Position numbers and translations under genes: made by a program
In this document: in pieces, positions 24,371 to 36,540 of the stretch
How positions within the stretch are numbered: position 1 is the stretch's first letter
How the letters are laid out: every line of letters starts with the position of its first letter
Notes under the pieces: generated by a model
Databases searched by the model: none
Told to the model about the DNA's origin: nothing
Seen by the model: only the letters and a program-made list of their open reading frames with translations
Assembly: GCA_960531495.1 (NCBI GenBank)
Contig: OY482865.1
Coordinates: 8,250,587 to 8,314,586, forward strand
Reading direction: 5' to 3'
Length of the DNA stretch: 64,000 nucleotides
Origin: Zeus faber
Taxonomy: Eukaryota > Chordata > Actinopteri > Zeiformes > Zeidae

Positions 24371-26371
24371 CAGGGGTGGGCAAACTACAGCCCGCGGGCC
24401 ACATCCGGCCCGTTGGTCTTTTTAATCCGGCCCGCCAAAGATTGGTACAGATTTCATAATTATGACTGCATTCATTTCACCTTGACCTGTAATGATCTGG
24501 CGTTTCCAACAGGTGGCGCATCAGGCGCAGGGACTTGATTTTGCGGAGTCCGAGCTACTCTCTGTTATTAGTCTGCTACTACTCTGAGCCCATCTGCAAC
24601 AATGAGTGGGCCAAAGAAAAGAAAAGTCGACAGTGAGTGCCGAGTGTTTAATGAGGAATGGACAACTTAATACTTTTTTACTGAAGTCCGGTCAAAGGCT
24701 GCATGTCTTATTTGCCAAGAAACTATTGCGGTTTTAAAGGAATACAACATCAGCCGTCACTTTTCCACCAAGCGTGCTAATTACGCTAACAACCAATCAA
24801 CGCATAACGGACGGCTACCGCTCAGAGGTTGGCGGCTGGCTTGCAGGCTCAGCAAAACACCTTTATCTGACAAACTGCCATCCAAGAATCAAGCACCAAG
24901 GCAAGTTATTTGCTGGCATTCAAATTAGCAAAAGCCAGCAAGCCTTTCTCCGAAGGGGAGTTTCTCAAAGAGTGCATGGCAGAGACAGCACGTATCTTGT
25001 GTCCTGGGAGCAAGAACAAATTTGAAAAAATTAGCTTATCACGCAGGACAGTGACTCGCCGTGTCGAATTAATTGACGAAGACCTAGCTAGCAAGCTAAA
25101 CAAAAGAGAAGTAATTTACATTATATTCTTTGGCACTGGACGAAAGTAATGACATAAAGGACACCGCTCAGCTTTTAATTTTTATCAGAGGGATTAATGA
25201 CAATTTTGAGATAACGGAGGAGTTTTTTGCCAGGGAATCCTTAAAAGGGGAAACACGGGGAGAGGACTTGTATGACAGTGTGTCGGGGGTCATCAAGAGG
25301 CACAAGCTACCTTGGAGTACGCTCGCCAACGTTACCACAGATGGATCGCCAAATCTGACGGGAAAAACGTCGGACTGCTCAAAAGAATCCAGGGGAGGGT
25401 GAAAGAGGACAACCCTGAGCAGGAGGTAATTTTCCTACACTGCATAATTCACCAGGAAGCACTGTGTAAATCCGTATTGCAGCTTGACCACATGGTGAAG
25501 CCAGATGTAAAACTCGTTAACTTTATTCGAGCGAGGGGACTTCACCATCGTCAGTTTAAGTTTCTTGAAGAAACTGACGCTGATCACAGGGACTTGCTTT
25601 ACCATTCTAATGTCCGCTGGTTAAGTTTGGGGAAAGTATGTCAACGAGTGTGGGAGCTCAAACAGGAGATTATCTCATTTTTGGAGCTACTTGAGAACGT
25701 TGACAAGTTTCCTGAGCTGAGTGACACAGATTGGATTTGTGATTTTGCTTTTGCTGTGGACATACTGACACACATGAATGAGCTGAACGTGAAGCTACAA
25801 GGGAAAGACCAGTTTGTGCATGAAATGCATACAAACGTCAGCACTTCAAAACCAAGCTAGCTTTACTCTCAAAGCAAATGTCAAACAAGTCATCCGCTCA
25901 TTTCCCCACACTGGCTACGTTGAGGCCCCGCAACATGTGAAAAAATACAGGAAATCACTGGATGACCTGCACGAAGAATTCTGCCGTCGGTTCTCTGATT
26001 TTGGAAAAATTTACAAGTCACTTCAGCTGGTGTCATGTCCCTTCTCACAAGACCCTGAAACTGGAACTGATTGATCTCCAATGTGACACCATCTTAAAGG
26101 AGAAGTTCAACTCTCTTAAACTGGATGAGTTTTATGCTTCATTAAGCGCAGCTAAATTTCCAAACATCCAGAAAATGGCACAGAGGATGCTGGTGTTGTT
26201 TGGCTCTACGTACGTATGTGTGTGAACAGACTTTTAGTGTGATGAACACCAACAAAGCACCCCACAGATCCCAGTTGAGTTATGAAACCCTCAGATCTGT
26301 TCTGAGAATTGCCAAAACAAAAACTAACACCAGACTGCGATGCACTGGCAAAAATGGGTGATCAACAACAC
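24371..26371 (+). mobile_element. hAT (Charlie-type, GTF2IRD2-like) transposon relic, 3' end missing
   Basis: Begins with the typical Charlie terminal repeat 'caggggtgggcaaactacag'. From 24602 it encodes, in several frames, a protein like the transposase-derived part of GTF2IRD2/FAM200-type genes: an 'MSGPKKRKVDSECRVFNEEW' start, a BED-like zinc finger around 'CLICQETIAVLKEYNISRH', and central blocks 'LALDESNDIKDTAQLL' and 'WSTLANVTTDGSPNLTGK'. The C-terminal hAT dimerisation region lies around 26120-26300. There is an early in-frame stop at about 24668, and frames change near 25140 and 25380 and again after 25850. No 3' terminal repeat is visible. The coding similarity ends where the Gypsy element begins. 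Confidence 0.8.
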
Positions 26372-29300
26372 TGTAACGGGTGTGGTTAGGACCCAATTGC
26401 AGCACAAAGACAGGCAGGGATATTTGGTAATTTATTTTATTTGTAGAGCAGACGGAAGACAGGCAGGGGGCAGGCAGGATACATCGTCGGGGACAGGCAG
26501 GTTCGAAAACGAGGAGTGCAGACAGAAGACAGGAGTGGGGGGGCAGGAGACCCCGTCCATCTCCACGTCCTCCGCTATATGGGCCACGTGATCCTCATCG
26601 GAGTAGTCGGAGACCCCGTCCATCTCCTTGTCCTCCGCTAAATGGGCCACCTCCTCATTGGAGGAGGGACCCCCAGGGTCGACATCCTCCGCCTCTGAAA
26701 CATCGCTGGAGGACGCAGACAAGAGAGATGGTGGGGTCTGCGGTCGGGAGGGTTGACCCGGTCTGGAGGGCTGGTCAGGATGGAACCTCCTGATGAAGGT
26801 GTGGTCCAGAATGTGTCTCGCAGGGACCCAGGACCTCTCCTCCGGGCCGTAACCCTCCCAATCCACCAGGTACTGCAGGCCTCTCCCATGCCGGCGGGAA
26901 CGTAGGAGACAGCGGACAGAAAAGGCAGGACCCCCGTCAATGAAGCGCGGAGGAGGCGGGGGAGGCGCCAAGAGGACCAGAGCACTCTCCCGGACTGGCT
27001 TGACCTTGGACACATGGAAGGTGGGATGGACACGCATGGACCTGGGGAGCTTGAGCCGCACTGCCACCGGGTTGACGACCTTCTCGATCTTGAACGGGCC
27101 GATGAACCGAGGAGCCAGCTTCTTAGAGTCCACCTTCAGGGGGAGGTCCCAGGTGGAGAGCCAGACCTTCTGGCCCGGCTGGTACTCCGGGAACTGGGAG
27201 CGGCGATGGTTGGCGGCAGAGGCGTTGCGGCCAGCGGCTCGGAGGAGGGCGGCCCGGGCCCGCGTCCAGGTCCTGTGACAGCAGTGAATGAAGGCCTGGA
27301 CGGACGGGCAGGAAGCCTCCCTCTCAAGAGCCGGGAACAGAGGCGGTTGGAAGCCGGAGGCGCACTGGAAGGGGATGAGGCCTGGGGCCGAACTGGTCAG
27401 GGTGTTGTGGGCGTATTCCACCCACAAAAGCTGCTCAGACCAGGACGACGGGTGTTGAGACATCATGCAGCGAAGGGCCGTCTCCATCTCCTGGTTCTTC
27501 CGCTCCGTTTGGCCGTTGGACTGGGGATGGTACCCTGAGGACAGGCTGACGGTGGCCCCCAGGAGCGAACAGAACTCCCTCCAGAAGACCGAGGCGAACT
27601 GGGGACCCCGGTCGGATACAACATCTACCGGGATGCCATGGAGGCGGAAGACGTGATACAACAGTAGCTTGGCGGTGCCCTTGGCCTACGGGAGCTTCGG
27701 TAGAGGCACGAAGTGAGCCATCTTGCTGAACCTATCCACCACGGTGAGGATGGTAGTGTTACCGCTAGACGGTGGCAGACCGGTGACGAAGTCCATGGAG
27801 ATGTGAGACCAGGGGCGATGAGGAACCGGCAGTGGGTGTAGAAGACCGGCAGGAGCAAGAAGAGAGGGTTTGTGCTGATTACAGGTGGGGCAGGCATTGA
27901 AGAACCCTCGGACGTCCTCACCCAGGGAGGGCCACCAGAAGCGATGCTGGACGACCTCCTTCGTCTGCTGGATCCCCCGGGTGGCAGGTGAGTTGGGAGT
28001 TGTGGGCCCACTGGAGAACCTCGGACCGGAGGTCAGGCAGGATGAACAGACGGTCGGGCAGACATGCGCTGGGTCCGGGTTGGTCCTGGGCGGCGGCTAT
28101 TACTTTCTCCTCCACCTCCCAGGTGAGTGTGGCGACTAGACGGGAGGACAGTAGAATGTCGGGGTCAGCAGCGTCTTCCTTCTCCTCCTGGAACTGCCGG
28201 GACAGGGCGTCGGGTTTGACATTGCGTGACCCCAGCCGATTGGAGAGGGAGAAATTGAATCGGGTTAGGAAGAGCGCCCAACGAGCCTGACGGGAGTTCA
28301 GCCTCCTGGCGGACTGGATATACTCCAGGTTCTTGTGGTCAGTCCACACCAGGAACGGCAGCTGGGTTCCCTCTACCTAGTGTTGCCACTCTTCCAGGGC
28401 CAATTTGACGGCGAAAAGCTCCCTATTCCTGATGTTGTAGTTCCTCTCCGCCGGGGTCAAACGCCTGGAGAAGAAGGCGCAGGGATGAAGTTTCTGATCG
28501 GAGGCGGTTCTCTGGGACAGGACAGCTCCGACTCCCATGTCGGAGGCGTCCACTTCCACCACGAACTGCGATTCGGGGTCAGGCAATACTAGAATGGGGG
28601 CTGAAGTGAAACGTGTGTTCAGGGCCAGGAAGGCGTCGTTGGCGGCGGCGGACCACAGGAACGGCACCTTGGAGGAGGTTAGGGCTGTGAGAGGGGCCGC
28701 CACCGTGCTCTAGCCTCGGATGAACCTCCGATAGAAGTTGGCAAAACCGAGGAAGCGCTGGAGTTGTTTGCGGGAGTCCGGGGCGGGCCAGGTGGTGACG
28801 GCGGAGACCTTGGTGGGGTATATCTGGATGGTCCCCCTCCCTACGACGTACCCCAGGAAGGAGACGGATGGGACGTGAAACTCACACTTCTGCCTTCACA
28901 AAGAGTGAGTTCTCCAGGAGGCGCTGCAGGACCGTCTGGACGTGGTGGACGTGCTCAGCTTGGGATCGGGAGAAGATCAGGATGTCGTCGAGGTACACGA
29001 AGACGAACTTGTTGAGCATGTCCCTGAACACGTCATTGACCAGGGCCTGGGCGGCTTGCTTCAGGCAGACCTGATGGCACGCAGGACTCCATCCCAGAAT
29101 AGCCCCTGTGGTCCAGTCGAGGTGTGGGTTGTGACGCCGGAGCCAGGGGAACCCCAGGAGGAGAGGGTGACGAGGTGAGTGCAGGATGCAGAACTGTATT
29201 GTCTCGTGGTGGTTGCTGGACAGGAGCATGCGGATGGGAACCGTCTGATGGGTGACTGTCCCCAGGAGGCGGCCATCCAGGGCAGTGGCAGGAACCGGAG

Positions 29301-30434
29301 AGGGCAGGAGAACTCGGCCAACACCCAGCTGCCGTGCTAGGTTATCGTCGATGATGTTAACATCTGAACCAGAGTCTATAAGTATGGCGAGGGAATGTGA
29401 GCCTTTGGGCAGCAGCAGCCGAGCCTGGCACAGGGGGTGTAGGTTGGAGGGGGATTTGGAGGTGTGGCTCACCAGGAACTCCTCCCTCACTGGCGAGCCC
29501 GGCCCTTTTACCGGACACCCGGAAATGTAGTGTCCAGCTAGACCGCAGTAGAGGCAAAGGTTCCCCACCTGGCGTCTCTACTTCTCCTCCGGGGTGAGAC
29601 TGGCCCGGCCAACCCGCATGGGAGAGGCCTCACTCGTGGGTTGACAGGCCCGAAGACCTGGCGGCCTGGAGGAACCTGGAAGACGGGTTGCTGGGCTGTG
29701 CTCCACTTGCCTCCGACGCCTCTCTCGCTGCCGGGCCTGGATGCATCGGTCGATACGGGAAGCAAGCTCAATGATGCCATCCAGAGAGGTGGGCAGGTCG
29801 TGGGAAACTAGCTCATCCTTCACGTACTCTGCTAATCCCATCAGGAACGCGTCAATCTGGGCTGCCGGGTTCCACGCGCTCAGTCGAGCCTGGGTGCGGA
29901 AGTCGATCGCCTAATCGACCACAGAGCGGGACCCTTGACTGAGACTCAGGAGACCACCAGCAGCATCGGGACCTCGTGATGTCACCCCGAACACCTTGCG
30001 GAGCTCGGCGACGAAGGCGTGGAAGGAGGAGCAGGCTGGTGTGCGTCGTTCCCACTCGGCCGTTCCCCACGGCCGAGCGCGGCCCGTCAGGTGATTTACT
30101 GTGAACGCCACGCTGCAGAGCGAAGAGGATGGAACAGTTCGTGATGAACGGACTACAGCCGTCTGCGTCTCCAGCGTAGCGTTTTGGAACCCCACCCGGG
30201 GCTCCAGGGAGTACCCAGGCTGGGCCGGTGCTGGTGGAGGTGGGTCCAGGGAAGCAGGCGGCGGGATGAACTGACCGAGAGTGATGGCGAGCTGCTGGAC
30301 CTGGGCGGCTAGCGTGGCGAGCCCTTGCTCCTGGCTAGCCGCTGCTAGCCGAACGTCCTCTGAGGTGGACATGTTGGAATGCTTGTTTGTCACCTGGAAG
30401 ACGGCAATCTTCGCCAACACCATCTTTCATGCCA
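26372..30434 (-). mobile_element. Degenerate Ty3/Gypsy chromovirus-type retrotransposon
   Basis: On the minus strand, from 30372 downward, the order is: gag-like region, CCHC zinc knuckle (about 29545), aspartic protease region (about 29390, [10 protein letters not shown]), reverse transcriptase with YLDDIL (about 28980), RNase H (about 28600 to 28280), integrase core (about 27600) and a C-terminal chromodomain (about 26830). It has no envelope gene. It is dead, with in-frame stops after the first gag segment and after the gag C-terminal segment, at the RT/RNase H boundary and within integrase, and frameshifts in RT. The N-terminal and central part of RT is missing: the protease-distal segment runs directly into the YLDD region. 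No LTR pair is visible. The right-hand flank shares AACAC with the left, a possible target duplication but weak evidence. Confidence 0.85.
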
Positions 30435-32085
30435 AACACGCATACGAGACACACTAAAGAGACAGAGAATGCAAACAGGATAAAAATAAACATTTTACAG
30501 AAACTCTTACATTTTGAACTGGCGTGTATTAGTCTAAATAAATGAATGCAGCTATGTGCACATGAAACGATGAGTTGAACAGGAACGCCCACAAGCGATA
30601 TCGATGGCTTCTGGTGTGAGCGTACAGTAAGGGGTGACAAGGGCTGTGCGTATGGGCATATTGTCATGATTACTAGTCCTCCATCCGATTTCAAACCTAC
30701 AAATTATAACCTTAGCCATAATAATAATTATATATATATAGCTGCAGGCAGCAATAGACAGGGTGCAGTTTAGTCATGTTAGGTACTAATTACAGTTTTC
30801 CAGGTTCTGTGAAATGCAGCATGAGTGACAATTTTCCGAGTTTGCATTGAACACCGCATCACATCCCGTGGTCTTTCGTCTGAACAAGCGTACGTGGTGC
30901 AACTCTGCGAATGCAAATGAGCACTAGTGATGTGCGAGTTTGAACGAATCCTTGGAAACGAACGACTGTTTTTACTGCCTCCGCGTGACTCAGAGTGAGT
31001 CCTCGTCTCCACTAACTCGTCCACTGACTCGCCCCTCCTACCTGGACAACGTGTCCTTCACACTACTGTGCAACTCTCATATTAACTGTATTTGTGGAAA
31101 TGTATCAAGTTAATTACTGTGTTAACCCACCCCTGTGAGAGAAGAAACCGCTTTGGCGCTTGTTTCAACTCAATACTCACTCTCTCAGCCCGGAGCCACC
31201 CTCTGACCTGGCCCTGCGGCCTGACACGGGCTGCACATAATCCCTTGGTGGAAAAACAATCCAAGAGTTAATCCAGTATGTCAATGTGTTGTAAACCTGT
31301 AAAATGCCCAACTGAAATATCCACAAACACTGACAAATGCTATGTATGTCAATATTTGTGTCCAGTTCAACCCTTCTTTTACCATCTTTCTTATTTCTTA
31401 CTCAAAATACTTTTATTCATCCTTTGTCTCGACATTTCAATGCATAAATGTAGGACCGTATGTATATCTATGTGACAAATAATCTCTTGAGCTTGAATTT
31501 GAATTTATCTCATCTATGAAGCAGAAAACCCTGATCTACGCTGTGATGCTGCGTCCAGAATGTCACTGGCACACAAAAGCCTTCAAGTTGTATAAGTATA
31601 CAAATGGGAATTATATTAACTAATTAACTAAACATGCTGTAATTTGGCTGCACAAATTATTTCCCAAAATATTGCCCCAATAAAAAAATGATTCGCACTT
31701 ATTCCGACAGGTTTTACATCAAGAACTCCACTCTTTAAGTTGTATGCACTACGAAATAACCTTTTAAAATGGTGGGTGTTTCATGACACAGACATTCTCA
31801 CTCACTGTTGAGGGGGGGGAAAGCAAATGCAAAGATCTTTAAGCTCAATGACAAATAGAAGTGGATGCATTCAACATATTTTCACAGACAACATATTTAA
31901 CAGCCTGTGGGCAAATACCGCTCCCATGCAAATTACCCCCGATCATGTCATGTGGGCAGGGCTGGCAGTGATGTGCCATGGCGTGCAATTGTTTGGTCCT
32001 AGTCCTGCTAATTATCCTAAATCATCATAACCGATCTTAAAATTACAAAAATACCCTGTTCTCATCATAACAGATAATGTTAAGA
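30435..32085. other. Spacer between the Gypsy element and the akr1d1 pseudogene
   Basis: No gene is supported. It holds an L2-like tail at about 31430-31500 with AATAATC and TTGAATTTGAATT ends, and a MITE-like patch around 30925-31050. The last few dozen bases probably correspond to the akr1d1 upstream region, but similarity there is weak. Confidence 0.45.
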
Positions 32086-35000
32086 CTGGAGGTGACAGCT
32101 GAGCATCGCACCGTCCCTCTGAGTGATGGCAACAAAATACCTCTGATTGGACTGGGGACTTGTGGGGATCAACGCACATTAAGAAGTTTGTATTAAATTT
32201 TACTGCATTTTACTTTTTTTTAATTTTTAATTAAGTTTCTCCTATTTTTGAATATTCTCGTAGGATTTTTTTTTTTTAAACATTGTCCTTTCAACACTCA
32301 AAGGAACTGCGTATAATTCAGTAAAAGTGGCCATTGAAAGTGGATATAGACACTTTGATGGTGCGTTGGTGTATTTCAACGAGCACGAGGTGGGGCAGGC
32401 TATACGCGACAAGATTGCAGATGGAACTGTTAAGAGAGAGGAAATGTTCTACTGCGGAAAGGTTTGTTAGAAGATACGGTATAACAGGAGCATTATTGTG
32501 GCATTCTCAGTGGTATTCTGCTGTGGTGCATTTTTACCAATGAGATATATTTTTTTGTAAATATGACTTAATTTATTTCTATATTGTTATGAAGCAGCCA
32601 GCAAATAATCATCCATTCTGTCCTGGTTACATGCAGGTATGGAATACATTTCATCCACCAGAGCTGGTGAGGCCAACTTTAGAGAAAACCCTGAAGGCAT
32701 TACAGCTCGACTATGTCGACTTGTACATTGTGGAAATGCCAACAGCATTCAAGGTAAAGTCAACACCAGAGGCATTGACCTCAGACCAACCGATAGAGCA
32801 AACCAGAAAATGATCCCCTACATTCAAATTCAAATTTCTATCATTCAAATTTTCTAAAAACTTAAAGTAGAGACAGTTTCTCAAAATGTGAGCTGTCATT
32901 AGGAAAATGTTCAGGGGTAATGTAAAATGCAAAAATGTGTGTGTGCTGACTAGTAAAAAGGCTAGGACTGAATTTGACACAAGAATGATGCTTTAATTAG
33001 GTCCTTATTGAACAATGTGGATTTTGTTTATACAAAGCCAGGAAAGACATTCTACCCAGTGGATGAGAACGGCAAGTATATCTATCATGAAACGGATCTC
33101 TGCGCTACATGGGAGGTGAGACAACTTCGACTGCATGCAGCACTTTTCAGATGGCAACAGACTACACACTGACCACCATCAAAAAACAACAAAATATCAG
33201 TTCTGTTTGCACCTTTATAGTAGGTATGACTATGTATATAAGTAGGCTGTATACTTTACTACTATACTTTAGAAACAGTTTTAGGAAGACTAAAAGCAAA
33301 TCTGGCATGCTATTCTGTCCAGATTTGGAGCTGTGTCCACAGTGGTATTTATCAAAATGTAGAATTTTCCTTCAGAAAGGGATAAACCTAGAGAATCCAT
33401 AACCTTGATAAGGTCTGCGGGTAAATGTGTTTCAAAACACCTAAATGCCCCTAGAATAGATGTGAACTTGAAAGTATAGTATTTCTGGTATTTCCAGAAG
33501 TTATACATTATTTCCCAACATTTTGCCCAAAAAAGAACATCCATTTAGTCTTTTTTCAATGAGTTTTACATGAACAATGCTTCTCTAATAGTTGTGGACA
33601 CTACATGTGTGGGTTTTATAATTTTTTTACTTCAGGCTACAAAATTTAATTTCACAGAGTTTGTGGGGTTTTGTGATTCAGAATCAGAATCAGAATTAGA
33701 AATACTTTAATAATCCCAGGGGGAAATTACTTTCGTTACAACTCCAAATCTACATACAACATATTTAAATACAACATATTAACATACAACATATAATAAT
33801 TATTAAGAAACATATTTATATATAAATATATATATAAACATATCTATATACACATGGTAAAATGTAAAATGTAAAAGTTGTAAATGGTTCCATATTTCAG
33901 ACTACCTCATAAAAACATATATTTGAAATATAGATTAATCTTCGTGTTAAGTGATGCAGACATTTTCACTCACTGATTACAAAATTAAATAAAAATATTA
34001 TTTTAATATAGTATTTGCATTTTAATACCATGGCAGTGTATTTGTAACGCTTGTGATCGTATTGTTAAGCAGAAATGGAAAGGGATCAGGTATTGGATTT
34101 CATAGTGAATCATAGTAAAGAGAACTGTCCTTGAACAAGACCATGTTAACATGAAATGGCCTTAGATTAATGCTCATTAATGCTTAATGCTTATTATTAG
34201 GTTCATGTATGTTAGTGCCGGTGATCATAGCTCATAGTTCATGATATTCGACTGAAATAATAGATTTTCCAATTTTTTATAAAACTTCATAAACTGAGGA
34301 TGCCATATATGGAATGATTGAGGATCGATTCTGTCTTGATAATTCAATGTTTTCCTCTTGAGTTCAGTATTGTGAGTATTTTCTTTCTTATTCAAAGGCT
34401 TTGGAAGCTTGCAAAGATGCGGGGCTAACCAAATCCCTTGGAGTTTCCAACTTCAACAAGAGGCAACTGGAACTCATTCTGAACAAGCCTGGCCTGAAAC
34501 ACAAACCTGTTTCAAATCAGGTAGAGAAACGTTCTTATTACATCCCTGTGACGCTCAGTTACACATACACTGTCTCTAGGAAACTGGCCCAAAGATAAAC
34601 AATGTGACTGATTCCACGCACCACACCTTTGCAACATTAATTGTATGGCTTAGATACATCAATATGATTCATAGCTGTAAAGTAATTCAATATGATTAAT
34701 AATTGCCATTGATCTGTGATCCACCCTTTTTTCGAAATTGTGTTTGTAGGTTGAATGCCATCCCTATTTCACTCAGCCAAAGCTGCTTGAGTACTGCCGG
34801 CAGAAACACATTGTCATCGTGGCACATAGCCCCATAGGGACATCCAGAGACCCTTCCTGGTATGCGATGGAAATAAATTACATAACATTGATTTTAAGGG
34901 TAGTTCAAGCATAATTTGGTAATTTTGCACCAATGATCTTTTGTCCAGCAGCAGATGGTTGGTTTGGTGCTGTCTTAAAAATGTTATTGCCTTTATTCAA

Positions 35001-35609
35001 TAGAGTCACATTCATTTCAATCGGGTAAACCTGAAATGCCCGCCATTGTTAGAAGATGAGCTTCTTGTTGCCATTGCCAAAAAGCACAATAAAAACACCG
35101 CCCAAGTAGCTCTAGGCTTCAATGTCCAGAGAGGGGTGGTGGTCATTCCGAAGAGCTTCAACCACCGTCGCATAAAAGACAATTTCCAGATTTGTTGGTT
35201 TTGAAATAGATCTGACATGTTTTGGTAGCACAATATTAAAATCACATGTCTGCATAATCTGGAAATAGAATGTGAAAATAATGTATAGTTTAGTTCACCT
35301 CGACTGAAAAGATGTGTACCAGGTAGGCAGAAATACTCTGGTTTATTTCCGTTGTTTAATCATATTTTTGCTTTTATCAGATATTTGACTTCTCGCTCAG
35401 CGAGACTGAGATGAAGAAATGGAAGGGTTAAACAGGAACATTCGTTTTGTCGAGCTTCTCATGTAAGTACATATGACCTCTGTACATTGAAGAAAGTTGT
35501 TTATTGCCTCTTATAAAACAACATGTATAAATTTACCATGTGTAAAATAACCATGTGTAATCACAGGTGGAGTGACCACCCTGAGTATCCATTCCATGAT
35601 GACTACTAG
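32086..35609 (+). pseudogene. akr1d1 pseudogene, inverted unprocessed duplicate
   Basis: All nine exons and recognisable introns of akr1d1 are present in the same order on the opposite strand, so it arose by DNA duplication, not retroposition. Lesions relative to the intact copy: start codon ATG to CTG (32086); exon 1 donor GT to TT; exon 2 acceptor loses the G of AG; exon 7 acceptor AG destroyed; exon 7 donor GT to AT; one base deleted in exon 8 (around 35412), shifting the frame. Missense changes hit key sites: Y26 to C and Y219 to H. Exons 3 to 5 remain intact. Homology stops shortly after the stop codon (about 35619). The open frames here are single-exon remnants and cannot encode an enzyme. 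Confidence 0.93.
33678..33890 (-). repeat. LINE 3'-end fragment in pseudogene intron 4
   Basis: A 'cagaatcagaatcagaatta' start followed by 'aatcccagggggaaattac', typical of an inverted L2/CR1-like tail. The intact akr1d1 gene lacks it at the equivalent point ('ttgtgatt' joined to 'gaaaatggttcc'), so it inserted after the duplication. Confidence 0.55.
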
Positions 35610-36540
35610 ACCCCAGAGGCCAGTTTGCACCATCGTATTAAATTCCAATGATGAGCCACTGGTGTGCATTGCTTGAGACAACTTATGAGAATCTTCTTCT
35701 TTTTCTCTTGGCTGCTCCCGTTAGGGGTCGCCACAGTGGATCATCTGCCTCTAATACCTTGTGTTTTGCATATCTTCCTCCCTTACACCAACCGCCTGCA
35801 TGTCCTCCCTCACCACATCCATAAACCTTCTCTTTAGCCTTCCTCTTTAAGGCTGAGATATTTATTATCATTATTATTATAAATAATAAATAATAATATT
35901 AATAATACCAGTAATGTGAATAAGATTGACGAAAACCTAATGCACGTTTAACCGTAGAAGGCCACAGGACGCCGTGGCAGCGGCGTGCAGCGTGGTTTTC
36001 CACCAGCTCCACCGGCTGCTTGGTGAAGCCTCCCAGACGCGTCAATGTTGTAGAGAGGTAGAGAGAGGAGGACGAGTATTGGAAACAACAGTGATTAAGA
36101 AAACCCAATAATTAACACACAGTTTGATAATACTGTGACGTGTTTCCGGGTCCACCAGACACAATGAAAAAGGAACAGTAGTCATTGCCTGCCGCGAGAC
36201 TTACAACTTCCCCAGCGTTGAGGTGTCCAGTTGGAAAATAACAACAAGGCATGGCCGTGTCCCCTTTTTAATCGCAGACTTCTCTTCAGACACTCTCTCT
36301 CTCTCCTTCCACTCGCACCCAGCGCTCTCCTCACTTCCCTGTCTCCTTCCACACTATCCTGGACACCTCCCCTCCAATCAGATGAACTCATGCACATTAT
36401 AACAACCCACCAATAAACTTGAACCCCCGTCTACTCCCTACACAACACACACACACAGCATGTTTGTTCTTTGTATTTAAAACGGGTCTTGATCAATAAA
36501 TCCAACAGTAGCTCTAGTCTCCGGTACATTGTCGACTCAT
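35610..36540. other. Spacer downstream of the akr1d1 pseudogene
   Basis: No gene is seen. At 35695-35850 is a fish interspersed repeat containing 'ctgctcccgttaggggtcgc' and 'tgcatgtcctccctcaccac'. The rest is unclassified. Confidence 0.5.

Noticed and set aside
26432-27661. A 409-residue single-exon gene with integrase and chromodomain
   Set aside because: It is the C-terminal pol part of the broken Ty3/Gypsy element. Adjacent stops and the missing RT exclude a domesticated gene on this evidence.
32086-35609. A second functional akr1d1
   Set aside because: Start codon, several splice sites and the exon 8 frame are all broken.
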